A stretch of DNA of 64,000 nt from positions 2,969,758 to 3,033,757 of the forward strand of contig NZ_CTDZ01000009.1 of assembly GCF_001375555.1 (NCBI RefSeq), given 5' to 3'. This DNA is from Numidum massiliense (GTDB lineage: Bacteria; Bacillota; Bacilli; Thermoactinomycetales; Novibacillaceae). Both the position numbers and the translations under genes were made by a program. This document shows positions 8,606 through 16,427 of this stretch, piece after piece (the stretch's first letter is position 1; each line of letters begins with the position of its first letter). Under the pieces are notes generated by a model, which worked only from the letters and a program-made list of their open reading frames with translations, did not search any database and was not told the DNA's origin.

Positions 8606-9208
8606 TTAATCTAATTCCTCAACTTCGTTCTTGCTGTACAGCTGCTTTACACCGTTCGGCAGCCCGCGGAAAATCGCATAAGATACTAAGACGACTAACA
8701 GTTTATCGGGCAAGTCGACGACGATTTCATTACAAAATGAGGCAAGCCACATCGAGCCAGTAGAACCCATCACTGTCGCAAAAAGTGCGTCTCCCCAAGG
8801 ATTCCCTGTCTGTCCACCCCAAAAACCGATGTTTAACGGGGTAGAAACAACGACTGCAGTGAGTCCGACGACGAGACCGGTCACAATTGCTTTCTTCCAA
8901 CTGGCAATCCACCCTTTGTACGCCATAATCCCGGCGACGAGACCGATGGCTGCACTCGTAATGCCGTATACGATAGAAATCGGGTCCATCGTCAATCCGT
9001 AAATCACATTGTTCACGGCACCGGAAATCGCCCCGATGATCGGACCCGCTAACATACTGGCTAAAATCGTCCCGATCGCATCGAGCCATAGCGGTAGTTT
9101 TAATGCCCCGGCAAATAGTTTACCGATGTAGTTAATCCCAATCGCCGCCGGAATGAGGACGAGTGCCGCCGTAGAAAACTTAATCGACCACATACTTTGT
9201 TTTTGCAA
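8606..9208 (-). CDS. ECF transporter substrate-binding (S) component, probable nucleoside specificity
   Basis: A 200-residue, very hydrophobic protein with about six membrane segments (for example around KFSTAALVLIPAAIGINYIG and IIGAISGAVNNVIYGL). Size, topology and position directly before ecfT identify it as the S component that captures the substrate. I do not recognise a known vitamin-type family. The nucleoside phosphorylase gene upstream in the same operon suggests a nucleoside or related compound; that is inference. The start is TTG with GGAGG ten bases upstream. Confidence 0.8.
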   Translation of the reverse strand: MQKQSMWSIKFSTAALVLIPAAIGINYIGKLFAGALKLPLWLDAIGTILASMLAGPIIGAISGAVNNVIYGLTMDPISIVYGITSAAIGLVAGIMAYKGWIASWKKAIVTGLVVGLTAVVVSTPLNIGFWGGQTGNPWGDALFATVMGSTGSMWLASFCNEIVVDLPDKLLVVLVSYAIFRGLPNGVKQLYSKNEVEELD

Positions 9209-9374
9209 TGTTATTTGACCTCCTAAGGTAGTACTTTCCTAAAAGGCACACGGATTTTTTTGAACAACGCCATAAGATTTTCTGCCGTTATTTAAAGGCG
9301 CTTGACACCCTTAGTATCTACAGTAACCTCGCCAAAATTGCCGATAATATTTTTATTCGCCTTTAATTGTTGGT

Positions 9375-10139
9375 CTAATTTATAGACAGGCCTAGCGTTA
9401 CTTTAGCATCGGCGACGACGGTTTCCAGTGCAGTTGTCATTTGCCGTTCTTCACCGCGCGCACTCGCGTTCTCTTGCGCCACAAATTCGTTAATGCCCCC
9501 CTCCAAACTGCCTGCCGCTTCGACGACGACGTTTAAAAGAGAAGCCGTACGCACTCCGCGCAACCGACCGATCACGAACAGCGCCGCCGTTTCCATATCT
9601 GACCCGAGCACCCCTCGCTCCGACCAAAAACGGTCAATCGCTTCCTCCCGGTCGGTATAAAAACTGTCGTGACTGCGCACAGGCCCACAATAATTAGTAT
9701 AGCCCAGCCGATCGGCTGTCGCGACTGTGCGCGCTAACAAGTGTGGGTCGGGGATGGCCGGGTAACCTTGTTCAATATATGCTTGTGACGCACCGTCATT
9801 TCTTACGGCGCCAGCAGCAATAATAAGATCTCCGATGCGCGCCTGCGGTTGCAGTGCCCCGCAACTGCCGATGCGAATCATCGTCTGTACGCCGATATTG
9901 TGTAGCTCTTCAATCGCAATGCCCGCCGACGCACCGCCAATCCCGGTAGACGTGACGAGGACGCGTATGCCTTTGTACGTACCGCAAACTGATTTGTACT
10001 CGCGGTTGTAGGCGAGTTCACGCGGCTCTTCCAAAAAGCGCGCCACCCGGTCGACGCGCGCCGGATCCCCCGGCAACAGGGCATAAGTAGCCCCTACGTC
10101 GTTACTTAGTTGAATGTGTGGTTGCAATTCCTCCGTCAT
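9375..10139 (-). CDS. Nucleoside phosphorylase, uridine phosphorylase-like (NP-1 family)
   Basis: A 254-residue cytosolic enzyme that splits a nucleoside with phosphate into base and (deoxy)ribose-1-phosphate. NP-1 features: ALLPGDPARVDRVA near the N-terminus (phosphate site), TSTGIGGASAGIA, IRIGSCGALQP, RNDGASQAY and SDMETAALF (ribose-binding Met-Glu and base-site acid). The pattern is closest to uridine phosphorylases, but base preference cannot be fixed by eye. It lies between the Crp-type regulator (40 bases upstream) and the ECF S gene (166 bases downstream). It would act on what the importer brings in. Confidence 0.85.
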   Translation of the reverse strand: MTEELQPHIQLSNDVGATYALLPGDPARVDRVARFLEEPRELAYNREYKSVCGTYKGIRVLVTSTGIGGASAGIAIEELHNIGVQTMIRIGSCGALQPQARIGDLIIAAGAVRNDGASQAYIEQGYPAIPDPHLLARTVATADRLGYTNYCGPVRSHDSFYTDREEAIDRFWSERGVLGSDMETAALFVIGRLRGVRTASLLNVVVEAAGSLEGGINEFVAQENASARGEERQMTTALETVVADAKVTLGLSIN

Positions 10140-10179
10140 CGTGCAAACCCCTTTCCGTCATCACCTAATTCAACGTCCC

Positions 10180-10875
10180 TTAAATCAAGCGACTACGCGC
10201 TTCTTCCCGCTTTAATTTGTCGACGTCTGTGACGATTATCTCGTCATTGTCACTTATAATTATCTTTTGTTCACTTAAATTTTTTAAAATGCGGTTGACA
10301 CTGCGCGGTGTGACGGCAAACTGGTGACTCAACTGGTGCTTATCTACCGTCACTTTAATCCCATCCACCTGGCGCACACCGTGTGCCAAACTACGCACCA
10401 AAAAGCGACAGATGCGATGGTACAACGAGTAAAGGCTGTCTTCCCCTGCCTTCTCAGACAAACGGTAAAACAACGCACTTAATTCTCGCATAAAACGTGT
10501 ACTAAAATGTGTGTCCCTTTCAATCCATTTCATAAAATAATCGCGCTTTAAGCCAATTAGCTTAACATCTGTCAACGCTTCCACATTGCACACAAAGGGT
10601 CTTAAGTCAAATATTTCTAATTCGCCAAGTAAGTCACCTTTCTCATACGTCGCTTGTGAATATTTACGCCCATTTTCTGCTAAGACGTTAATATCGAGTA
10701 ACCCTTCGACAACGATAAAAAAGCTGTCTTGCACATCCCCTTGCCGAAAAATAACGTGTCCGCTTTCGTACGCGTACGTTACCCATTGTCGTAAAATCTC
10801 GTACGGGCAATGTTTAAGCAGGTCGTATATTTGGCGGTTGCGCTCCATGATGTCTACAATCTCTTGGATATACAA
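10180..10875 (-). CDS. Crp/Fnr family transcription regulator, YeiL-like
   Basis: About 231 residues: a cyclic-nucleotide-binding-type beta barrel (ESGHVIFRQGD to YEKGDLLGELEIFD) and a C-terminal winged helix with recognition segment HQLSHQFAVTPRSVNRILKNL. It lacks the N-terminal cysteine cluster of oxygen-sensing Fnr. The overall pattern recalls YeiL, a regulator placed beside nucleoside genes in other bacteria. I choose a TTG start at 10875 because GGAGTG lies six bases upstream; the ATG at 10848 has no good site. First gene of the ECF/nucleoside phosphorylase operon, so it probably controls its own operon. Confidence 0.8.
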   Translation of the reverse strand: MYIQEIVDIMERNRQIYDLLKHCPYEILRQWVTYAYESGHVIFRQGDVQDSFFIVVEGLLDINVLAENGRKYSQATYEKGDLLGELEIFDLRPFVCNVEALTDVKLIGLKRDYFMKWIERDTHFSTRFMRELSALFYRLSEKAGEDSLYSLYHRICRFLVRSLAHGVRQVDGIKVTVDKHQLSHQFAVTPRSVNRILKNLSEQKIIISDNDEIIVTDVDKLKREEARSRLI

Positions 10876-10918
10876 CGCATTCACTCCATATGGTATCCCG
10901 TTTCCCTTTGCTCGCCAA

Positions 10919-10930
10919 GGACATTTGTCC
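10919..10930. promoter_or_regulatory. Operator-like palindrome, downstream copy
   Basis: GGACATTTGTCC has perfect GGACA/TGTCC arms. It differs at only two positions from a second site at 10981-10992 and lies about 20-32 bases after the predicted transcription start of the Crp-type operon. Confidence 0.5.
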
Positions 10931-10957
10931 CCGGCTACACGTATTTTCACCCAACTT

Positions 10958-10992
10958 TTTATAAAAAACAACTGTCGCGCGGGCAATTGTCC
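10958..10992 (-). promoter_or_regulatory. SigA promoter of the ECF/nucleoside operon with operator-like site over -35
   Basis: On the minus strand TTGCCC (10981-10986) and TATAAA (10958-10963) stand 17 bases apart. The -35 box is embedded in the dyad GGGCAATTGTCC (10981-10992), a near copy of the palindrome at 10919-10930. A regulator bound here would touch the -35 region. Confidence 0.6.
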
Positions 10993-11110
10993 TCTAAAAG
11001 ACAAACATGCCACAATGAGGGGCGTACGACTGCACACCCCGTGCGGCATGTGTATGTTTAAATGTGAGACTCAGTAGTTAGTCATTAACGTCGTGTTGCG
11101 TGTTTTGCCC

Positions 11111-11332
11111 CTATTTTTCTCCTCTTCCACACCTCAATTTCGGCACGAGCCGCGTTGCGACGAGATAAATGACAAGCGGGCCGGGAACGCTCGTCAACCC
11201 CCAAATGCCCCAAAACCACTCGTTCCGATTTCGTTTGCGCGCATCGACGAACAACCACATCCCTTGAGCGAACAAGAGGAGACCGATGGCGACCCAAACG
11301 ATTAACGGGATGTCATTCGCGGTGACGTTCAT
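11111..11332 (-). CDS. Small membrane protein, YxlD/YxlE-like (PLDc_N type)
   Basis: A 73-residue protein with two membrane segments (IPLIVWVAIGLLLFAQGMWL and a second around LTSVPGPLVIYLVATRL) separated by VDARKRNRNEWFWGIWG, a pattern of short phospholipase-D-nuclease N-terminal-type proteins. In B. subtilis such proteins (YxlD, YxlE) are encoded in the sigY operon and limit SigY activity; here too it follows the sigma factor and the YxlC-like gene. The start overlaps the end of that gene by 20 bases and has GAGGG six bases upstream. Confidence 0.75.
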   Translation of the reverse strand: MNVTANDIPLIVWVAIGLLLFAQGMWLFVDARKRNRNEWFWGIWGLTSVPGPLVIYLVATRLVPKLRCGRGEK

Positions 11333-11846
11333 CTGCTACCCTCTCCCCTCGCACAGCGGCACGTTTCCGCTCTTTTCTCACGAATACGGCTAAAGGGACG
11401 ACGAAAGCGAACAGTTGCACAGCAAGAATGTATTCGATTGGCAATCGGTGATACACGAAGAGGAAAACAGTACATACAGCGATCGCCACTAAACTAAACG
11501 ACACTAAGTCGCGCCGTAGATTTTTGCGTTGCTGCTGCCTTTCAGCGGCGACAAACTCGCGAAACCACTCGGGATCGGGCGTGTACACCGGCGCCACTCT
11601 ATCTAATTGTTCCAGCCCGGCCTGCAAGCGGTCGATCGTTTGACGCTCTGCCTGTTCGCCAAGCGATTCGTTTGTCACCTCACGCTCGCAATCGGTAAGC
11701 CGATCCATCCCTGTGCAACCGAACCCCTTCGTATCGTTGCCCTCACAAACGAGCCCTTCGTAGCCGTCCGCCCGAGTCATCCCCTTATGACGATCGGTTC
11801 CATACTTTCTTTCCTTACCGTTTGACCGATTCGTTTCCTCATTCAC
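11313..11846 (-). CDS. yxlC: YxlC-like membrane regulator of SigY (DUF5345), with N-terminal extension
   Basis: 177 residues. The C-terminal 105 or so match the YxlC pattern: an amphipathic start (IDRLQAGLEQLDRV), TPDPEWFREFVAAERQQQ, and two membrane segments (DLVSFSLVAIAVCTVFLFVY and IEYILAVQLFAFVVPLAVFV). In B. subtilis YxlC is a negative regulator (anti-sigma component) of SigY. The first 70 residues are hydrophilic, rich in charged residues and Gly, and are not part of the family. The gene overlaps the sigma factor gene by eight bases, so the two are coupled. A later start would be compatible with the conserved part. Confidence 0.75.
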   Translation of the reverse strand: MNEETNRSNGKERKYGTDRHKGMTRADGYEGLVCEGNDTKGFGCTGMDRLTDCEREVTNESLGEQAERQTIDRLQAGLEQLDRVAPVYTPDPEWFREFVAAERQQQRKNLRRDLVSFSLVAIAVCTVFLFVYHRLPIEYILAVQLFAFVVPLAVFVRKERKRAAVRGERVADERHRE

Positions 11847-12372
11847 CTTGCGTCAACTCCTTTCGCAGCTTTTTTAAGCCGTTGTGGACGCGCGATTTTA
11901 CCGTACCGGCGGCGATGCCTGTCATCGCAGCTATTTCTTCATACGTGTAGCCGTAATAATGCTTTAAGACGAGCGGCACGCGCACGTCGTAAGCGCACTT
12001 CGCTAACGCGTCGAGAACAGCGGGCCACTCTTCGCGCACGTACTGCGCCTGCCAGTGCATTTTTCGTAACGCGCGCTGTTGATCCCGCCACTGTTTCTCC
12101 CTTTTTTTGCGCCGTAAATCGTCAATGTACATGTGCGTCGCAATCGTAATGAGCCACGAAGAAAACTTCGCCTTTCCGTTGTACGTACCAATTTTTTCAA
12201 TGCATGTCGCCATCGTCTCTTGCACCAAATCTTCGGCCACGTGCGGGTCCATTGTAATTTTTGTTAAATATTTATATAAAAATGAATAATTATCCTGTAA
12301 TAATGTCGCTAACGCCCGCTCGTCACCTTGCATTGCCTGTTTGATACACTTTTTTTCCTGTAGTGTATCCAT
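11839..12372 (-). CDS. sigY: ECF RNA polymerase sigma factor, SigY-like
   Basis: A 177-residue sigma-70 family protein with regions 2 and 4 only. Region 2 shows FLYKYLTKITMDPHVAEDLV and KFSSWLITIATHMYIDDLRRK; region 4 shows LKHYYGYTYEEIAAMTGIAAG with the helix-turn-helix. Size and sequence resemble B. subtilis SigY, and the neighbours are YxlC-, YxlD/E-, YxlF- and YxlG-like, as in the sigY operon. In B. subtilis the sigma gene comes first; here the ABC genes precede it. A TTG directly before the ATG is an alternative start; GGAGG lies 8-11 bases upstream. Confidence 0.85.
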   Translation of the reverse strand: MDTLQEKKCIKQAMQGDERALATLLQDNYSFLYKYLTKITMDPHVAEDLVQETMATCIEKIGTYNGKAKFSSWLITIATHMYIDDLRRKKREKQWRDQQRALRKMHWQAQYVREEWPAVLDALAKCAYDVRVPLVLKHYYGYTYEEIAAMTGIAAGTVKSRVHNGLKKLRKELTQGE

Positions 12373-12395
12373 CAATCGTCGCTCCTCCTACACGG

Positions 12396-13229
12396 CTACT
12401 TCACTTGGCTTTCGAACAACGCATTACGGTTGTTCCACTTCGCGACCCTGGGTAATATCAATATGATCGCGAGCAACAGTACGCCGCCGATAATGAATAA
12501 GACAGACACGTGTAACAGTAACAGCCCTGTAAATTGCATGATGAATAAGGCGACGAGCGGTACGACGATCAGTCCCGACAATTGGTATGCTTCTTGATAG
12601 CCTTTGACTTTCGCTGAAATGACGACCGTCAGTAAAATGACAGAGAAGCTAATGATCGGTACGACCCACAACAGCAACACGAGCCAATTCCACGTCGGGA
12701 ATATAAGCGACTGAAATAGCGGATAGGCGAGTGCATTCACCGCGATCCCGTACAAGACAAAAGTAGCAAAGGTGATGGCCATCGCGGGTAGGAAGGCCGA
12801 CAACAGTTTGCCGACGAACAACTCTTTAATGTCGATCGGTGCGAGCAACAAACTTTCTAACGTTTTGCGCTCCTTCTCCCCGACAAAGCTGTTCGCGCCG
12901 ATCACACTTGCCACCATGACTGGAATGAGCAGAAAAAACGGGACGAATATATAGTTGACGAGCATGTAGATGGCCTGCTGTTCCAACCCCGCAAAAGATT
13001 GTAACGTCTCCTTAAGGTTCCCACCCGGCAGTTGTTCGATTAAACCGACGAGCATCTCGCCGCCGTTCATACTCGCAAGGCCGATCGTACGGATGACGAC
13101 GATGATTGCTATTGGTAAAATCACGCCGATCACGAGCGGTACGACGAGCAGCGGTAGCCATATTTGTACATTCGATGTCGTACTGCGGATGTCTTTTTTA
13201 GCAATAGCCCACAGCGCACGCCTATTCAC
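12396..13229 (-). CDS. yxlG: ABC-2 type permease, YxlG-like
   Basis: A 277-residue membrane protein with six hydrophobic segments (for example IWLPLLVVPLVIGVILPIAI) and the intracellular GEKERKTLESLLLAPI segment that is typical of ABC-2/NatB-type export permeases. It forms the membrane channel of an ABC exporter with the ATPase encoded directly upstream, whose gene it overlaps by eight bases. Substrate unknown. In B. subtilis the YxlF/YxlG pair belongs to the SigY operon. Confidence 0.82.
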   Translation of the reverse strand: MNRRALWAIAKKDIRSTTSNVQIWLPLLVVPLVIGVILPIAIIVVIRTIGLASMNGGEMLVGLIEQLPGGNLKETLQSFAGLEQQAIYMLVNYIFVPFFLLIPVMVASVIGANSFVGEKERKTLESLLLAPIDIKELFVGKLLSAFLPAMAITFATFVLYGIAVNALAYPLFQSLIFPTWNWLVLLLWVVPIISFSVILLTVVISAKVKGYQEAYQLSGLIVVPLVALFIMQFTGLLLLHVSVLFIIGGVLLLAIILILPRVAKWNNRNALFESQVK

Positions 13230-14310
13230 GGTTAGCGCCTCCTCTAATTTTAAAGTATAGCGTCTCTAAATCGCGATTGACGATTTCCGCGGCAAATACG
13301 TCGGCTTCTTGTGACAATGTACGCAAGAGCGCAGGAATCTTATTTTTTTCCGGCAGAGTGAACAACAGCTCCCGCTCGGACAGCCGCTCAAACGAACAGC
13401 CTGCGACGCGCCCTGCGACCCCGTGCCAATCGGTTTCAACCTTTAACATGGTCTCAGTCAAATATTTTTGTTCAATCTCATGTAAACTCCCTTGCTCGAT
13501 GACGCTTCCGCCGTCGATAAAAATGTAGCGGTCACAAACGGCGGCGAGTTGATCTAAAATGTGTGAACAAATGAGCACCGTCGTCCCTTGCTGCTCGTTC
13601 AGTTCTTTAATGTACGCCAATACCATGCGAATGCCTTCCGGATCTAGTCCGTTCGTCGGCTCATCCAAAAAGAGAATGTGCGGTCGATGTAGGAGCACTT
13701 TCGCGAGACCGAGCCGTTTTTTCATCCCTGTACTGTACGTGCCGACTTTTTTGTGCTGGTGTTCTGTGAGAGCGAACTGCGCTAACAATTCATCGATACG
13801 GGCTCTGTCGTCTACGCCGTACAAGTCACTGAAAAACTGTAAGTTGTCGCGGCCGCTCATATGTTCATACAAACCAGCCGTCTCCGTCAACGTACCGCTC
13901 CTCGCCCGCAGCTTGTTGCCGTGGCGAAACGGATCGCTCCCCGCGACGGCAACCTTTCCCGCGTTTGGTATGATTACGCCGTTGAGTAAGCGAATGAGTG
14001 TCGTCTTGCCCGCGCCGTTCGGCCCTAACAAACCGACGATCTCCCCGCGGTTCATGTGAAACGTCACGTTATGCAACACAGGCTTCCCGCCGAACGATTT
14101 GTCGACTCGTTCGACCGATATGAGCGGTTGACTGTGGCCGTTATCCTTGTCGCCCTTGGCACCCCGGTCGAGTAACTGGTTGTCCTCTCTTGCGATCGTC
14201 GCATGCGATTCATTTATGGATACGCGTCGCTTACCTCCCTCTGTTGGAAAAACGGGTGCGTGATCTCCACCTTTTTCAGTAAGTTGACCTGTTCCAGTAC
14301 TCGCTGCCAT
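13222..14310 (-). CDS. yxlF: ABC transporter ATPase, YxlF-like, with long N-terminal extension
   Basis: About 362 residues. The ABC domain begins near residue 65 (PLISVERVDKSFGGKP) and has GLLGPNGAGKTT (Walker A), signature STGMKKRLGLAK, ILFLDEPTNGLD (Walker B) and the switch His in ICSHILDQ. It is followed by the usual regulatory tail of ABC-2 ATPases. The first 65 residues (SINESHATIAREDNQ and similar) are polar and low in complexity, and not found in the family. The start ATG at 14310 is backed by AAAGGAG eight bases upstream; an earlier start 48 bases away has none. First gene of the SigY-type cassette. Confidence 0.83.
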   Translation of the reverse strand: MAASTGTGQLTEKGGDHAPVFPTEGGKRRVSINESHATIAREDNQLLDRGAKGDKDNGHSQPLISVERVDKSFGGKPVLHNVTFHMNRGEIVGLLGPNGAGKTTLIRLLNGVIIPNAGKVAVAGSDPFRHGNKLRARSGTLTETAGLYEHMSGRDNLQFFSDLYGVDDRARIDELLAQFALTEHQHKKVGTYSTGMKKRLGLAKVLLHRPHILFLDEPTNGLDPEGIRMVLAYIKELNEQQGTTVLICSHILDQLAAVCDRYIFIDGGSVIEQGSLHEIEQKYLTETMLKVETDWHGVAGRVAGCSFERLSERELLFTLPEKNKIPALLRTLSQEADVFAAEIVNRDLETLYFKIRGGANRE

Positions 14311-14414
14311 GCGATCAGCTCCTTTCCTTGTATATCCGTGCCGACACTGTGTTTTCACGATTGCGCCAGCACGTGTACCACCTTCATCGTGCGATATTCA
14401 AAAGTCACCCATAG

Positions 14415-14440
14415 TACGAACGAGTCACGTGAATCGTTCA
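14415..14440 (-). promoter_or_regulatory. Candidate ECF-sigma (SigY-type) promoter
   Basis: On the minus strand TGAACG (14435-14440) and CGTA (14415-14418) are 16 bases apart, about 105 bases upstream of the first gene of the cassette. This resembles the autoregulatory SigY promoter pattern (TGAACG and CGTC). The assignment is by pattern only. Confidence 0.4.
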
Positions 14441-14582
14441 CTCTTTTTTTTAAAAAAAATTGCAAGGGGGGCGCCAGCAAGAAAGGGTCACGGCGAATTT
14501 CTTTTGGTCGGTTTCGTTTGTAATCCGCTTGGGAGGTTCGGTTACGTATAGGCGTTGTTACATTATGAGCGCAAAATGAGCG

Positions 14583-14617
14583 AAAAAAAAACGCCTACAC
14601 CGTAGAGGTAAAGGCGT
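14583..14617 (-). terminator. Terminator of the acyl-CoA synthetase gene
   Basis: Arms ACGCCT/AGGCGT with partly paired inner bases, followed on the minus strand by eight T residues, 50 bases past the stop codon. The rest of the 355-base gap 14311-14665 holds the candidate SigY-type promoter and nothing else I can name. Confidence 0.75.
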
Positions 14618-14665
14618 GGGATTGCTCCGCTGTATTCGTGAGCACCGTCTTTGAGGAGTGTATTC

Positions 14666-16252
14666 CTACTGATCAGCAGCTTCGCGAGATATCCCTGCTT
14701 CCTCCGCCCCTACCGCTTGCTGCCGCAGGCGAAACTTTTGCAATTTCCCGCTCGCATTGCGTGGCAGCGCATCGACGAAGTAATACTGGCGGGGCCGTTT
14801 GTAGCTAGCGAGTTTGCCGCTCACCTGACAAAACTGATCGAGCGCCGCGGCGGTCAATCCAGCTTCTTTCGGTACGACATAAGCAGCGACGCGCGCACCC
14901 CACAGCTCGTCCGGCTCACCGACGACGGCGACGTCCAACACGCCCCTGTGCTCGTACAGGACATCCTCAATTTCTCGGGGATAAATATTTTCGCCGCCAC
15001 TGACGATCATGTCGTCGACGCGGTCGGCCACCCACAAGTAACCGTCCGCGTCGAAGTAGCCGAGATCGCCGGATCGGTACCACCCGCCCGCGAGCGCTCT
15101 GGCCGTCGCTGCTTCCCGATTGAAATAACTGCTCATCATACAAGGCCCTTTAACAATAATCTCGCCGACTTCCCCAGGTGCGACAACATCATCCGCATGC
15201 GTCGGTTCGTCGTCGCCTGGACGGACGACGCGAATCTCGTGATTCAAGCAGGCACGTCCCGCCGAACCCGCTTTTGTCAGCTGCTCATCTTCGAGCAAAA
15301 ACGATACGGCCGGCCCCATCTCCGTCATGCCGTACGCCTGAATGAGGCCGATCCCGAAGCCGTCGTGGCAAGCGCGCACGAGCGCAGGCGCCATCGACGC
15401 GCCCCCGTACAGCCCGAGCCGGAGCGTGCGAAGGTCGTAGGTAGTCAAATCTTCCTGCAGTAACATATTCCACATCGTCGGAGCGGCAAAAAATTGCGTG
15501 ATCTGCTCCTCTTGAATGAGTTGTAACACGTCTTTCGCGTGAAAGTGGTGCATGATAACCGTACTCCCGCCTACGTGTATACGCGGTAAAAAGGCACAGT
15601 GCAACTCGGCGCAATGAAACATCGGTGCCGTCACTAAGCCACGGTCGCGCGCGGTCAAGCGCATCGTACTAATCATAATAAGGCTATGTTCGACCATGTC
15701 GCGGTGTCGGTGCACGACCCCTTTCGGCTGACCCGTTGTCCCGCTCGTGTACATAATCGCGTACACATCAGATTCGCAAACGCTTACAATCGGTCGAGCC
15801 GACGATGCTTGTGCCACCCGTTCGTCGTATACATCTGCATAAGCCGGGGGGTCGTCATCCACATACCAAAATTCGAGCTGTGTGAATTGCGATGCTAACT
15901 TCTCCACTTCCTGCGCCACTGCACGCTCAAACAGTAGCACCTTCGGCGCCGCATCACGCAAGATGAACGACAGTTCATGCGCCGTAAGGCGAAAGTTAAT
16001 CGGGTTAAAGACCGCGCCGATTTTCGCACAGGCGAACAAAGCGGTTGCAAATTCACTCGTGTTGTACAAAAAAGTCGAGACGCGGTCCCCTTTCGTTACC
16101 CCAGTAGCTAACAGGGCATTGGCTAACCGGTTAATTTGCTCGTCCCATTCGCCGTACGTCCAGCGCTGCCCCCGCTGAACGTCGTACAGTGCCTCTTTCT
16201 CCCGAAATTTGTGTACTGTCTGTTCAAACAGATCACCGATCGTCACATACAT
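14666..16252 (-). CDS. Acyl-CoA synthetase (AMP-forming), long-chain fatty acid-CoA ligase-like
   Basis: A 528-residue member of the ANL superfamily that activates a carboxylic acid to acyl-AMP and then acyl-CoA. The P-loop-like motif YTSGTTGQPKG lies near residue 170, followed by QAYGMTEMGP, WYRSGDLGYFDADGYLWVADR (adenine/ribose site, hinge) and LPRNASGKLQKFRLR with the C-terminal catalytic lysine. The acid chain length cannot be read. The start ATG is set by GGAG eight bases upstream. The gene stands alone with its own SigA promoter and terminator and a repeated element flanking the promoter. Confidence 0.88.
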   Translation of the reverse strand: MYVTIGDLFEQTVHKFREKEALYDVQRGQRWTYGEWDEQINRLANALLATGVTKGDRVSTFLYNTSEFATALFACAKIGAVFNPINFRLTAHELSFILRDAAPKVLLFERAVAQEVEKLASQFTQLEFWYVDDDPPAYADVYDERVAQASSARPIVSVCESDVYAIMYTSGTTGQPKGVVHRHRDMVEHSLIMISTMRLTARDRGLVTAPMFHCAELHCAFLPRIHVGGSTVIMHHFHAKDVLQLIQEEQITQFFAAPTMWNMLLQEDLTTYDLRTLRLGLYGGASMAPALVRACHDGFGIGLIQAYGMTEMGPAVSFLLEDEQLTKAGSAGRACLNHEIRVVRPGDDEPTHADDVVAPGEVGEIIVKGPCMMSSYFNREAATARALAGGWYRSGDLGYFDADGYLWVADRVDDMIVSGGENIYPREIEDVLYEHRGVLDVAVVGEPDELWGARVAAYVVPKEAGLTAAALDQFCQVSGKLASYKRPRQYYFVDALPRNASGKLQKFRLRQQAVGAEEAGISREAADQ

Positions 16253-16347
16253 AAAAGAAACTCCCTCCCCTGTTGCAGTCAGCCGCCGCCGATCCATACC
16301 GCAGTGATCAGCTGAACGATCAGCTGACGATCAAAAGCTACAACTGC

Positions 16348-16427
16348 AATGGACTGACTATTTTTGACTCACACTATACGCGAGGGAGGGTGGGTTGTCA
16401 ATATTTTAAATAGTAATGTACTGACTA
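16348..16427 (-). promoter_or_regulatory. SigA promoter of the acyl-CoA synthetase gene flanked by a 13-base direct repeat
   Basis: On the minus strand TTGACA (16396-16401) and TATAGT (16373-16378) are 17 bases apart. The plus-strand words AATGGACTGACTA (16348-16360) and AATGTACTGACTA (16415-16427) lie on either side, 67 bases apart and identical at 12 of 13 positions. They look like sites for a repressor, possibly a FadR-like TetR regulator given the gene; that is inference. A further tandem repeat of GATCAGCTGA is found near 16306-16326. Confidence 0.6.

Noticed and set aside
11085-11305. Overlapping 70-codon frames on both strands at the YxlD/E-like gene
   Set aside because: Both are shadows of the small membrane protein gene; neither has a plausible product.
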